From assembly GCA_937885475.1 (NCBI GenBank), contig CAKZZR010000052.1:1-6343 (forward strand): a stretch of DNA of 6,343 nt. Reading direction: 5' to 3'. The position numbers and the translations under genes are program-made. Source of the stretch: an uncultured Treponema sp. Its GTDB lineage: Bacteria; Spirochaetota; Spirochaetia; Treponematales; Treponemataceae. Positions 1 to 6,343 of the stretch are shown here, piece after piece (the first letter of the stretch is position 1; each line of letters begins with the position of its first letter). The notes beneath the pieces were generated by a model. It saw only the letters and a program-made list of their open reading frames with translations, ran no database searches and was not told the origin of the DNA.

Positions 1-46
1 AATCGCCCCTGCGTTCTTAGCCACTTTTAAGAGCGCGGCGGCGATT
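1..46. other. Long imperfect palindrome / leader hairpin
   Basis: Bases 1-19 pair with 28-46 around an 8-base loop (20-27). The stem has 19 positions: one C×C mismatch (8/39), two G·U wobbles (10/37 and 14/33), and Watson-Crick pairs at all the rest. The outer arm AATCGCC/GGCGATT is perfect. No T-run follows on the + strand (the next bases are A-rich), so this is not a standard intrinsic terminator for an upstream + strand gene. The palindrome reaches base 1 and may extend beyond the window. It could be the stem of a terminator for a convergent gene, a 5' UTR structure of the amylase mRNA, or a protein-binding palindrome. The pairing is seen directly; the role is unknown. Confidence 0.6.
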
Positions 47-66
47 ACAAAAAGTTTAAAAAAAAA

Positions 67-73
67 TTGGAGG
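67..73 (+). promoter_or_regulatory. Shine-Dalgarno site of the amylase gene
   Basis: TTGGAGG ends four bases before the ATG at 78, with an all-A spacer. It contains the GGAGG core complementary to the 16S rRNA 3' end and fixes the start codon. The same seven bases at the same spacing precede the downstream pullulanase gene. I see no convincing -35/-10 pair between base 1 and this site, so the promoter is probably upstream of the window. Confidence 0.85.
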
Positions 74-77
74 AAAA

Positions 78-3000
78 ATGAAAAAATTACGAACAGGTTT
101 ATTAAAAGTGCTGGGTGCCCTTGCATTGCTAGCAGGGCTTTTGTGTGCGCCGTCATGCAGCAACGACAGCTCATCGGATGGCGACGGAAACAATCCAAAT
201 CCGTCCACACCAGAATCAAGCTCTGGCTGCCCGGTTTTCAGTCCGGTGGGGGGCTTTTATAAGGAAAAACAGACCGTAACAATCACGTGCGAGGACGCAC
301 AGGCAATCTACTACACCGTGCTGAAACAGGCTTTGGACGAAAGCGGAAGCTGGGACGAAGCTGCGTGGCGCGAAGCCGTAACCGCCTCTAAGCCGACCGA
401 AAATTCAGAAAAATACGCCGCGCCGTTTGAGGTTGGCGAGCAGTGCATCATCCGCGCGATGGCAGTTTTTGCCGACGGTACAAAGCGGTATGCCATGACC
501 AGCTTTGACTTTGACCTTGACCGCTCCACCGACTTCACCGGAAGCTGGACTCCGGTGAATCCTCAAAGCGAGGACTGGCAGGATCAGACGATTTACTTTA
601 TCCTTACCGACCGCTTCTTTAACGGCGACACCACGAACGACCACGTGAGCGGTCTTACCGACCAGAACGGCGCAGCCTATGATGAGCGCGTCGTGCTTGA
701 AGGTCAGCCTGCCTCGGGTTACAACGGCGGCGACATAGAGGGCATACGGCAGAAGCTTCAGTACATCAAAAATCTGGGCTTTACCGCAATCTGGATGACC
801 CCGCCAATCAAGTGTCAGATTGCAGAAAGCAACTATCACGGCTACCACGGCTATTGGGCAAGCGATTTTACCAAGGTCGACAGCCACATGGGAACCTTGA
901 AGCAGTATCAAGATTTTGTGAAAGAAGCGCATGAACTTGGTCTTTACGTCATTCAGGACATCGTCGTGAACCACCTTGGCGACTACCAGCAGATAAAGAA
1001 GGACGTTGATGCAAGCATGTGGAACGAAGAAAAGGGCGAATGGGAAATTCCAGAAAGCCAGTTCTACCTTGAGCCTAAGTCCGTGCCGTTCAGCCACCCG
1101 GAACAGCTTCCGTGGGCGTTGAACGACATCCGCGACCTTACGCTTGACGAATGGCAGAACAACGCGTTCTATCACTATAACACCGAAATTTCCGACTATA
1201 CGAATCAGACAAACATGTACACGCATTCGTCATCAAACCTTGACGACATGGTTACGGAAAGCCAGGTGGTGCGCAACCTTTTGCGCGGCTACTTCCGCTA
1301 CTGGATTGACAAGTGCGGAATAGACGGCTACCGCATTGACACCGCGCTGTACGTGGAGCCGGAATTCTTTGAAGGCTTCATAAACGGCACGGACCAAGAC
1401 AATATGGGTGTGCGCGAGTACGGACTCAGCAAGGGAAAGAAGGACTTCATCGACTTTGGCGAGGCATTCAGTCAGGACGAAAAAATCGTGGGCAGCTACA
1501 CAAAATCTTCTGACGGAAAAGCCCTCATGGACGGCATGATTTACTTCCCGCTCCGCTATGCGCTTGCCGACACAATCAGTTCCGGAAGCAAGACCAGCGC
1601 AATCAGCACGGTTCTCAAGAACCGCTACACAAAGGGCTACTACGCAAACCCTGACCGTCTGGTAACATTCATCGACAACCACGACATCGACCGCTGGGGA
1701 CAGACGATGAAGGGCAACACCGAACTGATGAAGGCCGCTTATGACATCATCTACACAATTCCGGGCATTCCGCAGGTGTACTACGGAAGCGAGCAGGGCT
1801 TTGACGGCGAATGCCGCGAGGGAATGTTTGCCGGAAGCTATTACACGCCCGGCACCACAAAATCCGCGGACAGCTTTGACACCACCGGCGACTGGTACAA
1901 ATATTTCCAGAACCTGAACAAGATGCGCCTCGATAACGCCGTATTCCGCTACAACACTCTGTACGTCCTGCAGGACACAAGCGACAGCGCGGGAATCCTT
2001 GCATACATCGTGCGCGAAAAAGACAAGGACGGAACAATCCTTGCTGACGGAACGAAGGCAATTTTTGTCATGAACACCGCAAGCACGGACAAAATCCTGA
2101 ACGCAAGCTACGCAAACATTGCGGCAGGAGACAAATTTGAGCTTGTTGACACCCAGGGCTATGAGGGAATCTCTGTCTGCCCTTCTGACGGCACTCAGAT
2201 TGAACCAAGCGTTGTGGCAACCGCCGACGGCACAAAGGGCAACGTAAAGCTCATCGTTCCGGCAAACAGCTGCGCAGTCTACATCCTTACAGAAAAGGGC
2301 GCTGCCCCTGAGACCGTACAATGCACGCTTAGCGTAGATGAGGTTCCGACCGCAAAAGTTACCGGCGACACCATCACCATCAAGGGAACGACGAGCGTTA
2401 CAGGCAAAGTGAAGGTCGTTCTGAACGGAGACTATTCGCTTGCACAAACGGTAGACGCAACTACGGACGAGCAGTTCGCATTGGAAATAAACGTAAAGGC
2501 ATACTCCAACGGAAAAATCACCGTTCAGTTCATACAGACGGTGGAAGACACAATCTGCTATTCAGACACAAAATCGTTCACCATTGAGCGACCGTTTACG
2601 CTCGTAAAGCGCGTAAGCGACCCGCAATCTGACGACACCGGCGTAGGCGTGGCAAAGGGCATTCTTCAGCGGCCGACCGACGCACAGTTTGCCGGAACCT
2701 TGGACATTCAGGGCGTGGAAGTATACCAAAGCGGAAACGACGTGCTTCTTGGCGTAAAAATGGGCGCATTAAGCCAAGGCTGGAACCCAACGTCAAACCT
2801 GTTCGATCACGTTGTCTTCTATATATTCATTTCTGACGGAAATGACACAAGCGGCTGCGCGTACCACCCAAAGAGCAACTACACGCTGCCTTCTTCGTTC
2901 GGAAAATGGGACTACATGTATCAGGCGAACGGCTGGGGGCAGGCATACTATTCCGCCGCGGGCGCAAGCGAAACAAACCTTGGTAAGGCAGTAACGCCGG

Positions 3001-3365
3001 CTCCGCAGAATGACCCCGCCGTTGACTGGGAAAACATTGACGATTCCAGCGCGACCGACGCAGAAGGAAACCCGATTGAAAAATACGCCGTCCTTGACTG
3101 GTCCGGCTACGCCCCCGCGCCTGGAAGCGAATGGGCTGACAAGGCGGGCATGATTTGGTTCAAAATCAGCGCGGCGGCAATGGGCTACCCGTCAGACATA
3201 AGCGGCTACAAGTTCTACATCAACACGTGGGACTTTGACATGGGAAGCCCGCGAGGTCTTAAGGCGGGTGACGCAGAACGATACAAATTCGGAAGCGGCA
3301 ACCTAAGCGTGGACCAGGTTCCGCTTGTATGCGACGAGACCGACACCGTAATCACAATTGACTAA
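78..3365 (+). CDS. Secreted GH13 α-amylase-family lipoprotein, multidomain
   Basis: This 1095-residue enzyme is predicted to hydrolyse α-1,4-glucosidic bonds in starch or maltodextrins outside the cytoplasm. Residues 1-27 form a lipoprotein signal peptide: basic MKK start, hydrophobic core, lipobox A24-P25-S26-C27, then a Ser/Asp-rich tether. Residues ~52-147 resemble a chitobiase/hexosaminidase C-terminal-like Ig domain (SPVGGFY, IYYT, IRAMAVFADG). The GH13 barrel spans ~165-615. It shows YFILTDRF at 173-180, GGD at 217-219, a tandem YHGYHGYW at 253-260, region I DIVVNH (294-299), region V-like LDDM (388-391), region II GYRID with nucleophile D421, region III acid/base E462, region IV D533-N-H-D536, and YYGSEQ (568-573). 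Domain C runs to ~741. An Ig-like domain (~745-839) and a glucodextranase-C-like module (~840-1085; DPQSDD, then PTDAQFAGTLDIQGVEVY) follow. The full catalytic set implies activity. Exact specificity (endo-amylase, maltogenic or other) cannot be read from sequence, so no symbol is given. The pullulanase gene follows after 79 bases, so co-transcription is likely. Confidence 0.9.
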   Translation: MKKLRTGLLKVLGALALLAGLLCAPSCSNDSSSDGDGNNPNPSTPESSSGCPVFSPVGGFYKEKQTVTITCEDAQAIYYTVLKQALDESGSWDEAAWREAVTASKPTENSEKYAAPFEVGEQCIIRAMAVFADGTKRYAMTSFDFDLDRSTDFTGSWTPVNPQSEDWQDQTIYFILTDRFFNGDTTNDHVSGLTDQNGAAYDERVVLEGQPASGYNGGDIEGIRQKLQYIKNLGFTAIWMTPPIKCQIAESNYHGYHGYWASDFTKVDSHMGTLKQYQDFVKEAHELGLYVIQDIVVNHLGDYQQIKKDVDASMWNEEKGEWEIPESQFYLEPKSVPFSHPEQLPWALNDIRDLTLDEWQNNAFYHYNTEISDYTNQTNMYTHSSSNLDDMVTESQVVRNLLRGYFRYWIDKCGIDGYRIDTALYVEPEFFEGFINGTDQDNMGVREYGLSKGKKDFIDFGEAFSQDEKIVGSYTKSSDGKALMDGMIYFPLRYALADTISSGSKTSAISTVLKNRYTKGYYANPDRLVTFIDNHDIDRWGQTMKGNTELMKAAYDIIYTIPGIPQVYYGSEQGFDGECREGMFAGSYYTPGTTKSADSFDTTGDWYKYFQNLNKMRLDNAVFRYNTLYVLQDTSDSAGILAYIVREKDKDGTILADGTKAIFVMNTASTDKILNASYANIAAGDKFELVDTQGYEGISVCPSDGTQIEPSVVATADGTKGNVKLIVPANSCAVYILTEKGAAPETVQCTLSVDEVPTAKVTGDTITIKGTTSVTGKVKVVLNGDYSLAQTVDATTDEQFALEINVKAYSNGKITVQFIQTVEDTICYSDTKSFTIERPFTLVKRVSDPQSDDTGVGVAKGILQRPTDAQFAGTLDIQGVEVYQSGNDVLLGVKMGALSQGWNPTSNLFDHVVFYIFISDGNDTSGCAYHPKSNYTLPSSFGKWDYMYQANGWGQAYYSAAGASETNLGKAVTPAPQNDPAVDWENIDDSSATDAEGNPIEKYAVLDWSGYAPAPGSEWADKAGMIWFKISAAAMGYPSDISGYKFYINTWDFDMGSPRGLKAGDAERYKFGSGNLSVDQVPLVCDETDTVITID

Positions 3366-3404
3366 ATAAGAGGGAAAAATTAAACCCTCGGCACGAATAA
3401 TACC

Positions 3405-3431
3405 GGGCGGCAAACCAAAAAAGTGCCGCCC
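3405..3431 (+). promoter_or_regulatory. GC-rich hairpin abutting the pullulanase ribosome site
   Basis: GGGCGGCA (3405-3412) pairs perfectly with TGCCGCCC (3424-3431) around an A-rich 11-base loop. The stem ends two bases before the TTGGAGG ribosome-binding site. No T-run follows, so it does not look like an intrinsic terminator. It may instead shield the 5' end of a processed pullulanase mRNA, impede ribosome access or cause partial attenuation between the two genes. The loop contains CCAA (3415-3418), complementary to TTGG (3434-3437) of the Shine-Dalgarno region. However, the two-base connector is too short to span an 8-bp stem, so a pseudoknot there is doubtful. The pairing is seen; the role is inferred. 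Confidence 0.55.
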
Positions 3432-3433
3432 TA

Positions 3434-3440
3434 TTGGAGG
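3434..3440 (+). promoter_or_regulatory. Shine-Dalgarno site of the pullulanase gene
   Basis: TTGGAGG lies four bases before ATG 3445, matching the amylase leader in sequence and spacing. It selects this start: the encoded protein then begins with a basic MKK and a complete lipoprotein signal peptide. An overlapping ATG at 3423 in another frame gives only a 66-codon reading frame without these features. Confidence 0.85.
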
Positions 3441-3444
3441 TTCT

Positions 3445-6261
3445 ATGAAAAAAATGGGAAAGGTTGCTTCAGCAGTTATGACTGTGGCAATTTTGTGGGG
3501 CTTTGCGGCGTGCTCAAGCGACGACAGCTCCAGCAGCGGACCGGACGTAACGCCGGGAACAATCGGACAGGCAAACCCAACGCTTTTGGCTGCCGCAGAA
3601 GCAAGCAAGTCAATGGGCAATGACGCGGTTCTGTTCTATTATCGCCCGGACGAAAATTATTCTTCCTGGGGCGTGTGGGCATGGACGCAAGGCACATCCG
3701 AAAGCGGCGAGAATGGCTACAATGCCACAAAAGGCAAAGTGGCAACCACGACGGTAAACGGCAAAAAAATCGCTTACTGGAACATGAGTTCGCTCACAAG
3801 TTCTGTTGAGTCCTTGCAGAAGATTATCACAGACAAAACGCAGATGGGCTTTATTATCCGCGATGGCGACTGGGTCAAAGACCCGGGTATCGACCAGATT
3901 ATGGATTTTTCTCTCGGAACAAAATTCATGGTTCTAAGCGGAGACAGCGCAGTATACACATTGAGCGACAACATCGGTCCTTCAATTGCAGGTGCGGTCT
4001 CTACCTCGGCAACCGCAATAAAGGTTTCGCTTTCCGTCTCACTCGGACTTGAGACAACGGCAGGTTCAAGCGGCTTTGTCCTTAAGGACGGCGATGGTGC
4101 GGAAGTTTCCATTGTGGACAGCGTAAACGCAGAATATCCTGACAACAGAAACCGCAACGAAGCTCGCACAGTCATTCTTACAACGGCAAGCAAGCTTGAT
4201 GCGTCAAAAACATATTATGTAAGCCACGAAAGCTTTTCTCCGGCGGCGGGCTACGAGGTAGGCATGGTTGGCGCGGCAAAGGATTTGCCAGTCTATTCCG
4301 ATGACGACCTTGGTGTTACGCTCAGCGGCACAAAGGCAACGTTCAAAACATGGGCACCAACTGCAAGCGATGTAAAACTTTTGGTTTATGCCACAGCAAG
4401 CGATGTTGGAACGTTCAACCCTACGTCCGTGAAGGCAAAGGCTGTAGGCTCAACCACAGACACAGAATTGTACGGAACGCCAGCAACTGACCCGATTACG
4501 ATGACAAAAGACGCGGAAACTGGCGTGTGGACATGTGAAATTGGGGACGCTTCCGCATATAAATACTACAAGTACCAGATTGTAAACGGCGGAACGACCT
4601 ATTACGTAAGCGACATTTGGGCAAAATCCGCAAGTGCAGACGCAATTGCCTCGCAAATTACCGATATCAATAAGGACATGTCCGCAATTCCAAGTGGATA
4701 TACAAAGGACACCGCATACGGAACAAAAGACACATACTACAATCCATTCGGAGAAACCGGCAAAACAAAAAAGACCTACAGCGACGCGATTGTGTACGAA
4801 ATGCACATAACGGACTGGTCATATGCCGAGGATGCGGCGGCAACCGCAAATGTAGGAAAATACCTTACGATTGCAAACGGAACAAAAGTCATTGAGCACG
4901 TAAAGGCAATGGGCGTTACCCACGTTCAGATTCTTCCTGTATTTGAATTTGCAGAAACAAACGCAAACGACAAATACAACTGGGGCTACAACCCATACCA
5001 CTACAACGTACCAGAAGGACGCTACGTAACCGTAGACTATGAGGACGGAACGCAGGCGGTATGCGAGCTTCGCGCTCTGATTGCGGCGTTCCACGAGGCG
5101 GGAATCGCCGTAAATATGGACGTGGTTTACAACCACACGAACGGAACGCAGGGCGGCTCGCTCTACGACTCAACCGTTCCTTATTATTTCTACCGCTTTA
5201 CGGACGACGGCGAATATTCAAACGGTTCCGGCTGTGGCAACGAGGTTGACAGCGAGGCTCCGATGGCAAAAAAATATATCATCGACAGCCTTAAGCACTG
5301 GATGCTTGACTACCACTTCAACGGCTTCCGCTTTGACCTTATGGGTTGCCTTTCTAAAGAGACGATGGCAGACATTTACGCCGCCCTCTACGAAATTGAC
5401 CCCAACGTAATGGTATATGGCGAGCCATGGACAGGCGGAACGGCGGCTGTTACAAACGGCGCAAGTCAGGCAGTTTCAAGCTCGGTTGGCTACGGCGCAG
5501 GCGCATTTGACGACGACTTCCGCGATGCCATCAAAGGTGCGGAATTCGGCGGCTTCAAGCAGGGGCAGGTTCAGGGAACGTTCAACGATTCTGCTATTAC
5601 CACCGGACTTGCGGGCAATTCTGGCAACAACAAGCGCAACGAAACAGGCGTGCTTGGCTTGAGCCTTCACTACGTTGAATGCCACGACAACTACACGCTG
5701 TTCGACAAGCTCGCGATTTCTTATTGGCAGCGGGCAAAAGACAAGACCACGACCACAACAGGAGACTTGTTCAGCAAGATTGGAGAGGCAGGACTTACGG
5801 AAGTTCGTGCAGAAGACAAGCTTGCCGGCGCATTCGTCCTTCTTAGTCAGGGAACTGCATTCCTTAATGGCGGACAGGAATTCCTTCGCACAAAACGCGG
5901 AAACGAGAACAGCTACGCCACGTCGAACACAGCTTCAAATTCCACAAACGGAATTGACCTTACCTTTGCAGAAACATACAGTGACGTCTGCAACACTTAC
6001 AAGGGTCTTATCGCCCTGCGCAAGGCGAACCCTGCCGCATTCGGTGGCAACGCAAGCGCAACGGCAACTACAGAAGCAAAAGGCGTAACAAAATACACCA
6101 CCGGCGACTTCCTTGTGTACTTTAACGCAACGGACGCGGCGGTTAGCATTACAACGAGCGGTTATGCAAAGGCTGTTGACGTATCAAGCGGCACGCCAAG
6201 CGAAAGCACGACGCTACCTGCAACAGTTGCGGCAAAATCATTTGTGATTCTTAAAAAATAA
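3445..6261 (+). CDS. pulA: Type I pullulanase lipoprotein (GH13, CBM41-CBM48)
   Basis: This 938-residue debranching enzyme is predicted to hydrolyse α-1,6 bonds of pullulan, amylopectin, glycogen and limit dextrins. The signal peptide ends in lipobox F20-A21-A22-C23, followed by a Ser/Asp tether. Residues ~60-170 are a CBM41 pullulanase-associated domain (FYYRPD at 64-69; WGVWAW at 75-80; IRDGDWVKDPG at 138-148). An Ig-like spacer (~175-280) follows, then CBM48 (~285-400; TFKTWAPT at 299-306). The GH13 barrel starts near DAIVYEMHITDW (447-458). It carries the type I pullulanase hallmark as YNWGYNP (511-517; the usual form ends in DP), region I DVVYNH (559-564), region II GFRFD with nucleophile D631, region III acid/base E660 in YGEPW, and region IV HD with D748. 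FLNGGQEFLRTK (806-817) is another pullulanase trait. A short β-domain closes the protein (~868-938). All catalytic residues are intact. The upstream amylase-family gene on the same strand supplies the matching chain-cutting activity. Family assignment is firm; strict pullulanase versus amylopullulanase activity is not settled by sequence. Confidence 0.94.
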   Translation: MKKMGKVASAVMTVAILWGFAACSSDDSSSSGPDVTPGTIGQANPTLLAAAEASKSMGNDAVLFYYRPDENYSSWGVWAWTQGTSESGENGYNATKGKVATTTVNGKKIAYWNMSSLTSSVESLQKIITDKTQMGFIIRDGDWVKDPGIDQIMDFSLGTKFMVLSGDSAVYTLSDNIGPSIAGAVSTSATAIKVSLSVSLGLETTAGSSGFVLKDGDGAEVSIVDSVNAEYPDNRNRNEARTVILTTASKLDASKTYYVSHESFSPAAGYEVGMVGAAKDLPVYSDDDLGVTLSGTKATFKTWAPTASDVKLLVYATASDVGTFNPTSVKAKAVGSTTDTELYGTPATDPITMTKDAETGVWTCEIGDASAYKYYKYQIVNGGTTYYVSDIWAKSASADAIASQITDINKDMSAIPSGYTKDTAYGTKDTYYNPFGETGKTKKTYSDAIVYEMHITDWSYAEDAAATANVGKYLTIANGTKVIEHVKAMGVTHVQILPVFEFAETNANDKYNWGYNPYHYNVPEGRYVTVDYEDGTQAVCELRALIAAFHEAGIAVNMDVVYNHTNGTQGGSLYDSTVPYYFYRFTDDGEYSNGSGCGNEVDSEAPMAKKYIIDSLKHWMLDYHFNGFRFDLMGCLSKETMADIYAALYEIDPNVMVYGEPWTGGTAAVTNGASQAVSSSVGYGAGAFDDDFRDAIKGAEFGGFKQGQVQGTFNDSAITTGLAGNSGNNKRNETGVLGLSLHYVECHDNYTLFDKLAISYWQRAKDKTTTTTGDLFSKIGEAGLTEVRAEDKLAGAFVLLSQGTAFLNGGQEFLRTKRGNENSYATSNTASNSTNGIDLTFAETYSDVCNTYKGLIALRKANPAAFGGNASATATTEAKGVTKYTTGDFLVYFNATDAAVSITTSGYAKAVDVSSGTPSESTTLPATVAAKSFVILKK

Positions 6262-6266
6262 TTCCC

Positions 6267-6290
6267 AATGCCATTAATTTAATGGTCATT
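6267..6290. other. AT-rich inverted repeat after the pullulanase gene
   Basis: AATGCCATTA (6267-6276) pairs with TAATGG-T-CATT (6280-6290) around a three-base loop, giving 10 base pairs with one bulged T at 6286. It starts five bases after the pullulanase stop codon, where a transcription terminator would be expected. The stem is mostly A-T, and only one T follows before CGAC, so it is a poor intrinsic terminator. It could be a weak or factor-assisted 3' end, or an end structure of an inserted element. Confidence 0.4.
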
Positions 6291-6343
6291 TCGACAGATG
6301 CTATGATTTAGCTGACTGGGAAAAAGTGGTACTCTGATTTGAC
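6291..6343. other. Non-coding 3' flank with short repeats, identity unknown
   Basis: No reading frame with a ribosome site begins here. Two short related strings occur: TGATTT-AGCT-GAC (6304-6316) and TGATTT-GAC (6335-6343). A third, ATTTCGAC (6288-6295), is similar. TGGGAA (6317-6322) is the inverse of TTCCCA (6262-6267). The AGTGGTAC stretch and irregular GAC-ending repeats recall, from memory only, the multiply repeated ends of some IS21-family insertion sequences. The window stops before any transposase, so this remains a guess. Confidence 0.25.

Noticed and set aside
405..2447. Two long minus-strand reading frames (273 and 404 codons) in one frame opposite the amylase gene
   Set aside because: They are in codon-to-codon register with the sense gene, so antisense stops arise only from sense TTA, CTA or TCA codons, which this gene rarely uses. 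Their translations are Val/Cys-rich without domain patterns, and no ribosome sites were seen. They are composition shadows.
3370..3389. GAGGG/CCCTC inverted repeat just after the amylase stop, considered as a terminator
   Set aside because: The stem is only 5 bp with a 10-base loop, and GGCACG follows instead of a T-run.
3396..3403. AATAATAC as a -10 element for a separate pullulanase promoter
   Set aside because: No acceptable -35 hexamer lies 16-18 bases upstream; the match is expected by chance in an AT-rich gap.
5675..6088. A 137-codon + strand frame inside the pullulanase
   Set aside because: It lies wholly within the conserved GH13 barrel in another frame and its translation is low-complexity Thr/Arg/Gln-rich; an artefact.
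6300..6312. GCTA/TAGC small hairpin in the 3' flank
   Set aside because: Four base pairs with mismatched flanks are not significant.
1..6343. CRISPR arrays, tRNA or rRNA genes, defence genes
   Set aside because: No regularly spaced direct repeats, cloverleaf or rRNA-like segments, nor any protein outside the two glycoside hydrolases were seen.

Overview
The window holds two large genes in tandem on the + strand. Both encode lipid-anchored, secreted glycoside hydrolase family 13 (GH13) enzymes that attack starch-like α-glucans. They fill almost the whole window. The rest is a 77-base leader, a 79-base gap between the genes and an 82-base 3' flank.

Organism: most likely a gut or rumen spirochaete of the Treponema type (moderate confidence, inferred). 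Both proteins begin with a lipoprotein signal peptide whose lipobox departs from the proteobacterial consensus (A-P-S-C and F-A-A-C). In each, a Ser/Asp-rich tether follows the cysteine. Both genes have the same strong Shine-Dalgarno sequence, TTGGAGG, four bases before ATG. That argues against Bacteroidota, whose lipoproteins can look alike but which rarely use such sites. No 16S or other marker gene is present, so the assignment rests on style only.

Layout: 1-46 is a near-perfect palindrome able to form a long hairpin, cut by the window edge. 78-3365 is a 1095-residue α-amylase-family lipoprotein: chitobiase-C-like Ig domain, GH13 barrel, domain C, Ig-like domain, and a glucodextranase-C-like module. 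3366-3444 contains a GC-rich 8-bp hairpin lying directly against the Shine-Dalgarno of the next gene. 3445-6261 is a 938-residue type I pullulanase lipoprotein: CBM41, Ig-like spacer, CBM48, GH13 barrel, C-terminal β-domain. 6262-6343 is non-coding and holds an AT-rich inverted repeat. Its last ~50 bases carry short repeats that might be the end of an insertion sequence.

How they work together: the first enzyme should cut α-1,4 links (or related α-glucan bonds), and the pullulanase should remove α-1,6 branches. Both would be tethered to a membrane facing the substrate, so together they could turn branched starch or glycogen into linear maltodextrins for uptake. No transporter or regulator lies in the window. 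All GH13 catalytic residues are present in both, so both are predicted active. I found no novel defence, CRISPR or RNA-guided system. The points most worth a second look are the two leader hairpins, the accessory modules of the amylase and the 3' flank.
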